From JAFIFT01 sp020051095 (GTDB lineage Bacteria > Pseudomonadota > Gammaproteobacteria > Legionellales > Legionellaceae): 64,000 nt of DNA. The notes under the pieces are model-generated. The model did not search any database, was not told the origin of the DNA, and worked only from the letters and a program-made list of their open reading frames with translations. Location: the NCBI RefSeq assembly GCF_964199965.1, contig NZ_CAXMZT010000013.1:42423-106422 (forward strand), read 5' to 3'. The stretch's first letter is position 1. Each line of letters opens with the position of its first letter. Positions 26,775 through 35,245 of the stretch are shown piece by piece. The position numbers were made by a program, and so were the translations under genes.

Positions 26775-26854
26775 TAGTCCGGATGCAGGCGCAGCCGAAA
26801 TCCGGGACATTGGGCTTCGAACATCCCGGATTTCGTTGCACTTCATCCGGGCTA
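26775..26854. repeat. long inverted dispersed repeat
   Basis: TAGTCCGGATGCAGG...GAAATCCGGG at the left pairs with CCCGGATTTCG...CATCCGGGCTA at the right, giving an ~30-base imperfect stem. Part of the same unit (CGGATGCAGGCGCAGCCGAA) also lies at 26175-26194, and relatives at 29311-29340 and 44180-44207, so it is a dispersed repeat family in this genome. Confidence 0.7.
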
Positions 26855-27133
26855 TATAGGCGAAGCCGTAATATGGGGAAATAAATTCGGCAACGCCAAG
26901 ACAACAAAATTGATTTCTTCACGATGAACCAAATCAGATAAAGGTACCTTGTTGTCTCTCCTATCAAAACTATTGCCTGTTTTGTATTTAAAAGCCTTTT
27001 GTAAGCCTCCCCTGAAATAGGTTTAGCGATAATATAATTCTTTACTAGATTTTCTATTTATCAAAATTTGTCTAATATGTGGGAAATACAGGATTTGCCA
27101 ATATCATTTCTGTAAAAAAAAATATACCTCCAT

Positions 27134-27757
27134 TTATTCAACCAACTCATACATGATTTCATTGCGCTTCATAAAAGGCAGAGTCCAAGGCGGGTTGTAA
27201 AAAGCAAAAAGCGGCTCACCTATAACTTGAAGCTCGTTGGCTTTAACGTATTCATTTAGAATCTGAAGATTTTTATCTATCAATTCATTTGAACGAGACC
27301 CATAAAATCGGATAACAACCATTGTTTTTTTGGGGACTTGTCTTATCTTAATCTGGCTTTTGATTGGCTTCGGTAAGTTTTCAAGAGTATATTCTTCGGG
27401 CATAACAAAGCTAATATTCCATTTTTGCTTATCACTTTGCTGCTGCATGACTGGGGCTGTCATAGCAATTTTTGTCGACTTTTGCTGAGTAACTGGGCTT
27501 GACATGGAAATGTTATTGCCAAAAATGTAATCTGCTAGCAACCTGAAGCCGCGGCTAATTGTCTCGTTTGCATTACCTGACAAGGAAACTTCAGCAATTA
27601 TCATAGGTTGATATACCCTAATTTCTATAGCTCCACTTTTGTTAGATACAATGTATTTTGGTTCTTTTACATTTCTCATGCTGTAAAAATAAAAGGCAAA
27701 ATAAGCTGTTACTAATAGTAACAACAATATTAGGGTAGTTACGATGTATTTATTCAT
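27134..27757 (-). CDS. SOUL heme-binding family protein, membrane anchored
   Basis: 207 residues. An N-terminal hydrophobic helix (residues ~6-27) should anchor it in the inner membrane or act as uncleaved signal. The rest matches the SOUL fold: I-E-I-R-V-Y-Q-P near 49, F-R-L-L-A-D-Y-I-F-G-N-N near 77, I-A-M-T-A-P-V (the family signature, ~97-103), and W-T-L-P-F-M-K-R-N-E near the C-terminus. SOUL proteins bind heme or hydrophobic ligands; function in bacteria is unclear. It sits alone between the two copies of the duplicated block. Confidence 0.85.
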   Translation of the reverse strand: MNKYIVTTLILLLLLVTAYFAFYFYSMRNVKEPKYIVSNKSGAIEIRVYQPMIIAEVSLSGNANETISRGFRLLADYIFGNNISMSSPVTQQKSTKIAMTAPVMQQQSDKQKWNISFVMPEEYTLENLPKPIKSQIKIRQVPKKTMVVIRFYGSRSNELIDKNLQILNEYVKANELQVIGEPLFAFYNPPWTLPFMKRNEIMYELVE

Positions 27758-27913
27758 TGCTTTATGGCTCTCATCCTTAATTTATACTCATAATCCAATA
27801 CCTCGAGATGATAATTTTCAGCATCAATTGACACCCAACTTGAAGTTTATGTAATTCCTTCCCTATTCTATATATTAGTATCCTATTCTACATTTACACC
27901 CAGACATCCCAGC

Positions 27914-29176
27914 TTAAGGAGAAGGACATGCTTTGGACGAATCAACGAGATCTTCATAAACTTCTTTAGTTCTAGTAGGCCCTGATGAACGAATTAATTT
28001 AATTAACAACGCAAAAGGCCCTCTCACTTCCAAATCCATTTTCACATCACGCTTCCAGCCATCGAGTTCCTTCTCAAACGCCTCATAGTCAGTGTCTTTG
28101 CTAACGACCACCTTCGCCATTCTATCGCGTAAGGCTTCCAAATTTTTTCGAATGATTTTTTTACTTGAGAAAATAGCTGGGCCATGGGGTTTAATTCTAG
28201 GAATAACTCGATCGAGTTCCGCAAGCAATTCCCCTTGATGGCGATTCAAACAACTAATTTTAGCCTGAACTCGTCGAAATTCATTTGCAGCAAATTCATA
28301 ATCTGAGTCATTATTAATGACAGGTAGAATCTGAGCTCCAAATAGCCTTACCATCATTTCAGTGTCTTGACTGTCGTAATTTTCAGGTCCATATTTGTGT
28401 AAAATCGCAACACGCCCTGATTCTGCACGATGAGCATGCTCTCTATCAAGCACTTCTATCTTGGCTTTAGCACTCGCATTGCTATCTAACATAAGTCGCT
28501 TATAAATGCCTTTTTTTTCTTCTAAATCAGATTGTAGTTGGTGCAGTTCAGTGGATAATAGGCCTATTTCATCCTTATCTCGAAGTTTTTGAACTTTATC
28601 CGCCCAATACATTTTTCTTTGTAAAAGCTCTAGCATAGATTGATCTTTAAGCAAATACATTTGCAAATCCCAATGATAGTAAAAAGCGCGCGATAAATAG
28701 GGGCGCAATTTGCTTTTCAAGTCACTATCAAAGCTTGACATATCGGCAATAATCATCTCTCTAGTCACATCAAAACTATACATGTTTGGACCAGATGCCT
28801 CACTCCCCCTATGAAAGTTATTAATCCAAGCATCTCTTAGGGATTCCATATGAGCTATTTGAGATTGCTTAGAGCTTACCATGAGTTCCAATCTCCCAAT
28901 CTGCACTGGAAGATCATTTTTTGCATCTTCAATAGACAAGTCACTCAACTGAATTTTATCTGATGCCCTTTGACTGCTCCAAACTTCCTCAATTATTTGC
29001 AGATACTCGGTATTTATATATTCTTTTCGGCTGTTGTGAATAGAAGTGATTAAGGAAGGTGGTAATTCATAAGAGGTTAATGCGCTGATAATCTCTGCTT
29101 TATGTTGTGAATACTGCTTGGCATACTGCCTGATTTCCTGCTCAACAAGCGCTCTAAATGCGGGTTTTAATGACAT
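27914..29176 (-). CDS. unknown helical protein, paralogue B of a duplicated pair
   Basis: 420 residues, ATG at 29176 with GGAG 6 bases upstream. It is the intact member of the pair with 24734-26035 and ends C-P-S-P-stop, which is probably the original C-terminus. Differences from A are scattered single substitutions, with neither copy carrying a frameshift, so both seem to be maintained. Same predicted features: helical, short coiled coil at ~205-245, no signal peptide, no TM helix, no recognised domain. Confidence 0.75.
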   Translation of the reverse strand: MSLKPAFRALVEQEIRQYAKQYSQHKAEIISALTSYELPPSLITSIHNSRKEYINTEYLQIIEEVWSSQRASDKIQLSDLSIEDAKNDLPVQIGRLELMVSSKQSQIAHMESLRDAWINNFHRGSEASGPNMYSFDVTREMIIADMSSFDSDLKSKLRPYLSRAFYYHWDLQMYLLKDQSMLELLQRKMYWADKVQKLRDKDEIGLLSTELHQLQSDLEEKKGIYKRLMLDSNASAKAKIEVLDREHAHRAESGRVAILHKYGPENYDSQDTEMMVRLFGAQILPVINNDSDYEFAANEFRRVQAKISCLNRHQGELLAELDRVIPRIKPHGPAIFSSKKIIRKNLEALRDRMAKVVVSKDTDYEAFEKELDGWKRDVKMDLEVRGPFALLIKLIRSSGPTRTKEVYEDLVDSSKACPSP

Positions 29177-29303
29177 AAAAAACTCCAGTCCGTGGTGTAA
29201 GAAAACGGCTCATCCTGAACCATCTCGAAAACTACCCACTATTCATACTACAATAATCAAAGCAGGGTCAAGATAAAAAAATATAAGCTGGACTGACAAA
29301 AAC
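27915..29303. repeat. 1389-bp direct repeat, copy B
   Basis: Partner of 24774-26162; includes the gene at 27914-29176 and its promoter region. Confidence 0.85.
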
Positions 29304-29420
29304 CAGTTTCCCAGATGCAGGAAGAGCCTTAATCGGGGAAATCAATCTTCGTCGGGGGTATTAATTTCGTGTGGAACTCTCGGAGTCTGACACCATTGTT
29401 CTAAGCTTTTTGATATTTTC

Positions 29421-30095
29421 ATGAAAGCTAGACGTCAAAACCTATTTTTGGAGTATGTTCAATTGAATTATTTGTATAGTTTCAGGCGATGTCCTTATGC
29501 AATCCGTGCACGCATGGCGCTTAACTATGCAGGGATAGAAGTTGGGATACGCGAAGTAAAACTTAGTAATAAGCCGACTGAGTTGATTAACGTGTCCCCA
29601 AAAGGCACCGTTCCTGTATTGGTAACTGACTCAGGCAAGGTGATTGATGAAAGCCTTGATATTATGTTGTGGGCACTTGCACAATCCGATTGTGAAAATT
29701 GGCTCCAAGCTGATTTGCAGCAACAAATTTTTGACCTAATTCAAGAAAATGACCTGGAATTTAAGCCCATCTTAGACAGCTACAAATACCCTCAACGTTC
29801 AGAAGTGGGTGACCCACTGTTCTATCGAAAACAAGCGTTACCTTTTTTGGAAAAACTGAATACAAAATTGTTAGATTGCCAATTTTTATTTTCTGATAAA
29901 CCTTGTTTGGCAGACATCGCGCTTTTTCCCTTTGTCCGTCAATTTTGCATGGTCGATAAAGATTGGTTTATGCAATCCAATTTAAAACCATTGATCACCT
30001 GGCTTGCGTTCTTTTTAGACTCGCCCCTTTTTATAATCGTGATGAAAAAGTACTCCCCATGGAAAACAGGAGACATAGAACCTTTATTAGGCTAG
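29421..30095 (+). CDS. glutathione S-transferase-like protein
   Basis: 224 residues if the ATG at 29421 is used; a TTG at 29463 preceded by GGAG (9 bases) would start at the typical GST opening Y-L-Y-S-F-R-R-C-P-Y-A and may be the true start. The N-terminal thioredoxin-like domain has C-P-Y-A-I-R-A-R-M-A-L, then K-G-T-V-P-V-L-V (cis-Pro) and D-E-S-L-D-I-M (glutathione-binding E-S). The C-terminal helical domain includes L-F-S-D-K-P-C-L-A-D-I-A-L-F-P-F. The C-P-x-x pattern with a single Cys fits omega/Grx-like GSTs acting in thiol transfer. Family is firm; substrate unknown. Confidence 0.85.
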   Translation: MKARRQNLFLEYVQLNYLYSFRRCPYAIRARMALNYAGIEVGIREVKLSNKPTELINVSPKGTVPVLVTDSGKVIDESLDIMLWALAQSDCENWLQADLQQQIFDLIQENDLEFKPILDSYKYPQRSEVGDPLFYRKQALPFLEKLNTKLLDCQFLFSDKPCLADIALFPFVRQFCMVDKDWFMQSNLKPLITWLAFFLDSPLFIIVMKKYSPWKTGDIEPLLG

Positions 30096-30154
30096 TAAGT
30101 GGGAAGTACCTCCCAAATTAAAGCTCCTGCCTAATCTGGGATGGCACACAGTAT

Positions 30155-30460
30155 CTAAGGAAGATTTAGCCTAAACTCAGGATGGTCGCTTAACACTTCA
30201 CCGACCTGTTGGTTCGTTTGCAATTTTTCGATTTTTTGCAATATCTGCTCTCTTACCAGTGCCAAACCCACCCCAAATGCAAGCTTCACACCTATGTCCA
30301 AGACCGGGTTTTCAAACAAGTGTGGGCCTCGAAAATCGATGGTCCCAGTTTTCCCGTAGTCATAACCAAATTTTGCCATTAAGGCAAAAGATAATGCACT
30401 ATAATATACAGCTTTCGGCGACAAATCTTCAACCGCCTTAAAAAAACCATTATTTTTCAT
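30155..30460 (-). CDS. small hypothetical membrane-associated protein
   Basis: 101 residues from ATG 30460, chosen because AGAAGG lies 6 bases upstream; the frame extends to 30535 without an RBS. Two moderately hydrophobic segments (A-V-Y-Y-S-A-L-S-F-A-L-M-A-K and L-D-I-G-V-K-L-A-F-G-V-G-L-A-L-V) are separated by a polar loop, so it may form a membrane hairpin. No family recognised. Confidence 0.6.
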   Translation of the reverse strand: MKNNGFFKAVEDLSPKAVYYSALSFALMAKFGYDYGKTGTIDFRGPHLFENPVLDIGVKLAFGVGLALVREQILQKIEKLQTNQQVGEVLSDHPEFRLNLP

Positions 30461-30841
30461 AATAAACCTTCTCATTAACAATACTATCAGCTGTCTATCA
30501 ATGCCATTTTGAGAGTTCATTGAGCATATCCACAAAAAAATAATAGTTTGAGGTGGTGATTACTCTCTGATAACGTTATAAAGCGATGCACCCGTTAGAA
30601 CAGTCTAATCTTGGCTCAAGAGATTTCGATCCTCATCTCTTATACAACCAGTCATCGATCGATTTAAAATCAATCAGAATTATTATCAATCAAGAAGACT
30701 CATCATTCACCACATTAAGACATTATTGTTCTTTATGTCTCAAGGTGAGTTAATTATATTCGATACTCATTAAGAAGTTATTAGCTAAGATTAAAATATT
30801 GTTAATTAATAATTAATAAATAGTTAACGATTTAACTCATC

Positions 30842-30867
30842 TTTGCCCTGCCAAGAGGCAAATTTTT
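30842..30867 (+). terminator. intrinsic terminator with no gene upstream; possible sRNA 3' end
   Basis: TTTGCC (30842-30847) pairs with GGCAAA (30857-30862), followed directly by TTTTT. The nearest plus-strand gene ends ~750 bases upstream. The 30461-30841 stretch is AT-rich, without an ORF or recognised structure, so the terminator may end a small RNA or a transcript I cannot see. It may also be chance. Confidence 0.4.
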
Positions 30868-30933
30868 GTCGTCGTTTCGAACTAGGTATGTCAGAAATAG
30901 GAGAATTCAGCAAAGGTATCCGGGATAGCCTCT

Positions 30934-31512
30934 TTAACTATTATCCGCTTTTACACCAGGATAATGAATCATATCATGGAATGTTGCTGCTTTAGATGTC
31001 AGATTGCGATAGCCATGCGGTTGATTTGCATTAAATCGAATCCCTTCTCCTTTTGCAATGGCATGCCAATCGCCGTCAATGAACACTTCCATTTGACCGT
31101 CAACAGCGACCACGTGCTCCATAACACCCGGTTTATGGGCAGGTGAAAGATGCTCGCAACCCGGCAGTAGTTCAATCACAAAGAGTTCAAAATTCAATTC
31201 GGGATCAAACGGAAATAGGGTTAACACCCGGATATTTTTATCTTCAGGATGAATCGTTTGCACTTGACCTGTGCGATGGACCGCATCAGCAGAAGCAGTT
31301 TGAATATCTTCAATAAACGACGAAAATGACGTCTCAAAACCAGTGGCTATTTTCCATAAAGTCGCAATAGTCGGGCTTGACTCTTCTCGCTCTATTTGTC
31401 CTAGCATCGCCTTACTAACCCCCGTAGCAGCGGCCGTTTTATCTAAACTCCAACCTTTTTTTTGCCGTAATTCTTTGAGAGTTTTTGCAATATGTTTGTA
31501 TATCTTTTCCAC
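30934..31512 (-). CDS. XRE-family regulator with cupin domain
   Basis: 192 residues with a GTG start at 31512 (GGAT 6 bases upstream). Residues ~8-65 form an XRE helix-turn-helix (L-R-Q-K-K-G-W-S-L-D-K-T-A-A-A-T-G-V-S, then L-G-Q-I-E-R-E-E-S-S-P-T-I-A-T-L-W-K-I-A). Residues ~110-180 are a cupin (L-L-P-G-C-E-H, then G-V-M-E-H-V-V-A-V-D-G-Q, G-D-W-H-A-I-A-K-G-E-G-I-R-F, N-Q-P-H-G-Y). XRE-cupin proteins are small-molecule-responsive repressors or activators. It diverges from the DUF2000-YbaK-AlaX operon; the 104-bp intergenic contains two palindromes sharing GCGTTAT, so it probably controls itself and the operon. The ligand may be an amino acid or related metabolite, given the operon. Confidence 0.9.
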   Translation of the reverse strand: MEKIYKHIAKTLKELRQKKGWSLDKTAAATGVSKAMLGQIEREESSPTIATLWKIATGFETSFSSFIEDIQTASADAVHRTGQVQTIHPEDKNIRVLTLFPFDPELNFELFVIELLPGCEHLSPAHKPGVMEHVVAVDGQMEVFIDGDWHAIAKGEGIRFNANQPHGYRNLTSKAATFHDMIHYPGVKADNS

Positions 31513-31530
31513 AATTTATCCATAAAATGC

Positions 31531-31550
31531 TTGTGCGTTATTGCGCACAA
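31531..31550. promoter_or_regulatory. operator palindrome 1 of the XRE-cupin/tRNA-editing locus
   Basis: TTGTGCG-TTATTG-CGCACAA: perfect 7-bp arms, 19 bases upstream of the regulator's start codon. It shares GCGTTAT with operator 2. Confidence 0.6.
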
Positions 31551-31568
31551 TGTTACTATAGGTTATTA

Positions 31569-31582
31569 TGCGTTATAACGCA
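31569..31582. promoter_or_regulatory. operator palindrome 2 of the XRE-cupin/tRNA-editing locus
   Basis: TGCGTTATAACGCA, a perfect 14-bp palindrome 34 bases before the DUF2000 ATG. A further short palindrome, CGATTTGTAAATCG, follows at 31583-31596. Centre-to-centre distance to operator 1 is about 35 bases. Confidence 0.6.
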
Positions 31583-31616
31583 CGATTTGTAAATCGCTAA
31601 AATGAGGAGTTGCTAG

Positions 31617-32039
31617 ATGTCTGCTGAACTGTTTAAAAACAAATTAGTGGCCGTACTGAATAAAAATATCGAGCCTGGGAGAGCGATGAATGCCCTAGCT
31701 CATATGTGTATCGGTCTGGGTTCTGCTATAAGCCAAACAGATTTGAGACTATCGAATTATCAAGATGCAGACGGTGGTCTGCATCCCTTTATATCCGAAA
31801 TACCGTTTATCGTCTTGTCCGAAAATTCCAATAAAATTCGGAAATTACGTCAAGCGGCACTGTCGCAAAATATATTATTGAATGATTTTACCGACACCAT
31901 GACAATTGGCACCTATCAGGACCAAATCGAAAGAACAAAACAAACCAAAGAGGAAGAACTGATTTATTACGGTATTGTGTTATTTGGTGATTGGGCAACT
32001 GTCACTGAATTAACTAAAAAGTGTTCTTTGTGGCGATAG
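31617..32039 (+). CDS. DUF2000 family protein (PTH2-like fold)
   Basis: 140 residues, GAGGAG 8 bases before the ATG. Recognised by N-K-L-V-A-V-L-N-K-N-I-E-P-G-R-A-M-N-A-L-A-H at the N-terminus and by I-P-F-I-V-L-S-E-N-S-N-K-I-R near 58-71. From what I recall, DUF2000 proteins share the fold of peptidyl-tRNA hydrolase 2, which cleaves peptide from tRNA, but their activity is not established. First gene of a three-gene operon; the next ATG is 17 bases after its stop. With YbaK- and AlaX-type genes behind it, a role in tRNA quality control is an attractive inference. Confidence 0.8.
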   Translation: MSAELFKNKLVAVLNKNIEPGRAMNALAHMCIGLGSAISQTDLRLSNYQDADGGLHPFISEIPFIVLSENSNKIRKLRQAALSQNILLNDFTDTMTIGTYQDQIERTKQTKEEELIYYGIVLFGDWATVTELTKKCSLWR

Positions 32040-32055
32040 CATCGAGGAGTGACCC

Positions 32056-32547
32056 ATGTCTCATGAAAACAAATTAGTTAGTAAGCGTGCCCAAAGTATC
32101 CAACAAATACTCGCAGAAAAAGGCCTGCACTTTGAAGTGATTGAACTTTCTACAAGTACTCGGACTGCAATTGACGCTGCGAGAGCGATAGGTTGTGATG
32201 TCGCACAAATTATGAAGTCGTTGCTGTTTTGTACTGAAATAAGCAAACAGCCTGTTCTCGTATTGGCAAGTGGCATCAATCGGGTGAATGAACTAAACAT
32301 TGCCCAATGGGTAGGCGAAAAAATTAGGAAAGCAGATGCGCATTTTACCCGTGAAGTAACTGGCTTTGCTATCGGGGGTGTTCCCCCTGTCGGACACAAA
32401 CAAACAATTCGTCATATTTTTATCGATATAGACTTGCTAAACCATAATGTTCTTTGGGCTGCCGCTGGCACGCCTAATGCCGTTTTTAGCTTGAGTGCGA
32501 GCGACATTGAATCGCTCACGCATGGCAAGATCATTGCAATCCGATAG
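32056..32547 (+). CDS. YbaK/ProX-type aminoacyl-tRNA deacylase
   Basis: 163 residues, GAGGAG 7 bases upstream. It matches the YbaK/EbsC/ProX family: T-A-I-D-A-A-R-A-I-G-C with Q-I-x-K-S-L-L-F (the catalytic Lys is in this segment), T-G-F-A-I-G-G-V-P-P-V-G-H near 110-122, and A-A-A-G-T-P-N-A-V-F near 142-151. These proteins hydrolyse mischarged tRNA (Cys- or Ala-tRNA-Pro and others) in trans. It follows DUF2000 by 16 bases and precedes the AlaX-like gene by 7 bases. The family is firm; which tRNA is edited is not visible. Confidence 0.92.
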   Translation: MSHENKLVSKRAQSIQQILAEKGLHFEVIELSTSTRTAIDAARAIGCDVAQIMKSLLFCTEISKQPVLVLASGINRVNELNIAQWVGEKIRKADAHFTREVTGFAIGGVPPVGHKQTIRHIFIDIDLLNHNVLWAAAGTPNAVFSLSASDIESLTHGKIIAIR

Positions 32548-32554
32548 GTGTGTT

Positions 32555-33208
32555 ATGCAAAAACTATTTTGGGATAATCCCTACCAATCGCAATTACAAA
32601 CATGCGTTGTCAGCGTTGATAATAATCGTGTTCTATTTGCAGAAACAATTGCCTTTTCCTTTTCAGGGGGCCAAGAAAGTGACAAAGCGTTTGCTAATGG
32701 TCTTGCCATTGTTCATTCTGAGATAGATGGCGATCTCATCTATTATACGCTTCCGGATAGTCATCAATTAAAGGCTGGTGATGCTGTCACCCTAACCATT
32801 GATTGGCCTAGACGTTACAGACTAATGCGTCTACATTTTGCAGCGGAATTGGTGCTTGAGCTCGTTACAAAAGCCGGTAAACTTGAAAAAATAGGTGCGC
32901 ATATTGCCGAAAATAAGGCAAGAATCGATTTTTTCTGTGATAAAAATATTTCTTTTTTATTTGAAGACATACTACAAGATTACAACCAAATCATCCAAAA
33001 CGATCAACCGATTAAAACCGGGTTTAGTGATCACCTAAAGCAAAGGCGCTTCTGGGAAATTGAAGGATTTTCTAAGGTGGCATGTGGCGGCACCCATGTT
33101 AAAAGCACCTCAGAAGTTGGCCTTATCACGCTTAAAAGAGTCAATATCGGGGGAGGTAAAGAGCGCATTGAAATTAAATTGCTCGATGCTAGCTTAGGAT
33201 TAGATTAA
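32555..33208 (+). CDS. AlaX-like alanyl-tRNA editing protein
   Basis: 217 residues from ATG 32555 (AGGTG upstream; the longer open frame to 32495 overlaps the previous gene). It resembles AlaXM: N-terminal F-S-F-S-G-G-Q-E-S-D (usually F-x-P-x-G-G-G-Q-x-x-D), R-L-M-R-L-H-F-A-A-E-L, and V-A-C-G-G-T-H-V near the end. AlaX removes Ser or Gly from mischarged tRNA-Ala using a zinc held by HxxxH and CxxxH. Here the C-G-G-T-H pair (177, 181) is intact but the first pair reads H94-x-x-x-E98, a Glu for the second His. Metal binding may be altered or use Glu. Last gene of the operon. Confidence 0.85.
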   Translation: MQKLFWDNPYQSQLQTCVVSVDNNRVLFAETIAFSFSGGQESDKAFANGLAIVHSEIDGDLIYYTLPDSHQLKAGDAVTLTIDWPRRYRLMRLHFAAELVLELVTKAGKLEKIGAHIAENKARIDFFCDKNISFLFEDILQDYNQIIQNDQPIKTGFSDHLKQRRFWEIEGFSKVACGGTHVKSTSEVGLITLKRVNIGGGKERIEIKLLDASLGLD

Positions 33209-33360
33209 GGTTTATGATGAACTTAAATCCTTCAACACACCTATAGCTAATGTGGGCTAAGGTGCACATTAATTTTAATAATATTTCAATAACTTAAAAT
33301 AAATTCCTTTTCCTTGGCTTGACGGTTATGAGCTAGACAAATGAGGAAAGTTAATGCTTT

Positions 33361-35226
33361 TCACCCATAACCTGGCAGATCGATTTTCACCTGGCTTCCC
33401 CATGTTAATCGCAATGCATTCACAATGGCAAAAATATCAATGACCTCTTGAAGGATAGCACCTGAGACAGGATTGATATATCCCAAAGCAGCAACACTCA
33501 TACCAATGATACTAAGAACCATCCCGCCAACCGCGCTTTGTAGGGCAATTTTTCGCGTATTCATACTCAAGTGGAATAATTCATCCACTTTATTTAACGT
33601 GTTTTCCATGATGACCGCTCCTGCCGCTTCTGCGGTTACATGGCTATATTGTCCGAAAGCAATGCCAACCGTTGCGGCAGTTAACGCTGGGGCGTCGTTT
33701 ATCCCATCCCCCATATAGAGCGTGGGCGCATTTTGAGTTTGGTTTCGTACAATCTCTAGTTTCTGTTCAGGGCTTTGCGATGCATAGATTTCAGTTAAAT
33801 CAAGCAATTCACCTAAATAACGTACTTCTGACTCTCGATCGCCGGATACGATCATGATTTTCTTAAACTGATGAAACGGTGCTAAGTGGTGGATAAATGA
33901 CTGACTTTCAGCGCGGGGTGCGTCATGAAAAAGCAATATTCCCGCAAATTGATTATCAATTAATACGAGACACTCTAATCCTGAAGCAGACGGTGGAATA
34001 AGATTGGCATTATCGGGATTCTTGGCCAAATATTTTTTCCGACTGGTAATTTGGATAAGATGGTCATTAATGACGCCAGACAACCCTTGGCCAGGCTTTT
34101 CTGACACTTCCGTTGCCTGTAATAGCGAGATGGCACGCTCTTTTGCCGCATTAAGGACGGCATTGGATAAAGGATGTTTTGAATAGCGTTCTAAACTTGC
34201 AGCAAATTGAATGACTTGTTCAGGGGTATATTGCTCATTGGTCATAACTTGGGTTAATGTTGGCTGTCCATAAGTTAGTGTGCCTGTCTTATCAAAAATA
34301 GCCGTTTCACAGGTGGGTAATCGCTCTAACACCGTCGGATCTTTAATAATGATTGCCCGCTTAGCAGCCATTGAAACAGCGCTTATGATGGTTATGGGAA
34401 TAGCAATGAGCAACGGACAGGGTGTTGCAATCACCAAAACAGCTAAAAAGCGGATTGCATCATTGGATACATACCAAGCCAGCAAAGCAAACAGCAATGC
34501 CACTGGCGCAAAAATTGCGCCTATTTGATCCCCCAATCGACGTATGGTTGGCTTTTTTTGTTCTGCCTCTTTCAACACGTTAACAATCGAAGCATAGCGA
34601 GAATCGGAAGGTAATTTTAACGTTTTAACAACCAACAATGATTCCCCATTGATTGCTCCTGATAACACGGACACGCCAGGCGCTTTTGATATTTGATACG
34701 GTTCCCCAGTCAGATAGGATTCATCCATTGAGCCATACCCTTCTACCACCTCACCATCGACAGGGCACGTTTCATGGGGGTAGATGACAACCTCATCACC
34801 AATTTGTACCGATTCTAATGGGATATCTGTTATAACGGCATTTAGACGGTGATGAACAATGGATGGCATACGTGAAAGCAGAGCACGCAAAACGGATGAT
34901 GCTTTGCGATGAGCATAGTATTCCAGCGCTTGGCCACTGGCTAACATTAATATTATCAGATTGGCCGCCAGATATTCCTGCAAGATGACACCCGTCATCA
35001 ACGCTAATGCTGCCAATGAATCAGCACCCAAATCCCCTCTTATTAAATTAATCACAATTTGAAAAAATAAAGGGACGCCACCTAACCCAATTATCACAAT
35101 CAATGGCAGGTTTGCATGTGAAGAACCAACGACACTCATCACAAGCGATATTGAAATCGCTATCACTGAACAAACAACAATACCAAGTTGCCATTTTGTT
35201 TTAATGATAGTTTGATACTTATCCAT
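33361..35226 (-). CDS. P1B-like heavy-metal P-type ATPase with CPL motif
   Basis: 621 residues; AGGAAAG precedes the ATG. It has the P-type ATPase landmarks: actuator S-Y-L-T-G-E-P (~170), T-P-C-P-L-L-I-A-I-P in the metal-transport helix (~267-276), D-K-T-G-T-L-T (~312), the P1B-specific H-P-L (~348) and M-G-D-G-I-N-D-A-P-A-L (~507). There is no N-terminal heavy-metal-binding domain, and the transport motif is C-P-L instead of the C-P-C of Cu/Zn/Cd pumps. This subgroup is known but its ion is uncertain (Zn, Co or Fe possible). It follows the cyclase gene by 19 bases on the same strand and is probably co-transcribed with it. Confidence 0.93.
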   Translation of the reverse strand: MDKYQTIIKTKWQLGIVVCSVIAISISLVMSVVGSSHANLPLIVIIGLGGVPLFFQIVINLIRGDLGADSLAALALMTGVILQEYLAANLIILMLASGQALEYYAHRKASSVLRALLSRMPSIVHHRLNAVITDIPLESVQIGDEVVIYPHETCPVDGEVVEGYGSMDESYLTGEPYQISKAPGVSVLSGAINGESLLVVKTLKLPSDSRYASIVNVLKEAEQKKPTIRRLGDQIGAIFAPVALLFALLAWYVSNDAIRFLAVLVIATPCPLLIAIPITIISAVSMAAKRAIIIKDPTVLERLPTCETAIFDKTGTLTYGQPTLTQVMTNEQYTPEQVIQFAASLERYSKHPLSNAVLNAAKERAISLLQATEVSEKPGQGLSGVINDHLIQITSRKKYLAKNPDNANLIPPSASGLECLVLIDNQFAGILLFHDAPRAESQSFIHHLAPFHQFKKIMIVSGDRESEVRYLGELLDLTEIYASQSPEQKLEIVRNQTQNAPTLYMGDGINDAPALTAATVGIAFGQYSHVTAEAAGAVIMENTLNKVDELFHLSMNTRKIALQSAVGGMVLSIIGMSVAALGYINPVSGAILQEVIDIFAIVNALRLTWGSQVKIDLPGYG

Positions 35227-35245
35227 GAACTGTCTTTCCTATCCT

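Noticed and set aside
26640..26967. Overlapping minus-strand ORFs of 68 and 94 codons
   Set aside because: They are made of REP and CCGGATGC-type dispersed repeats and have no coding signature.
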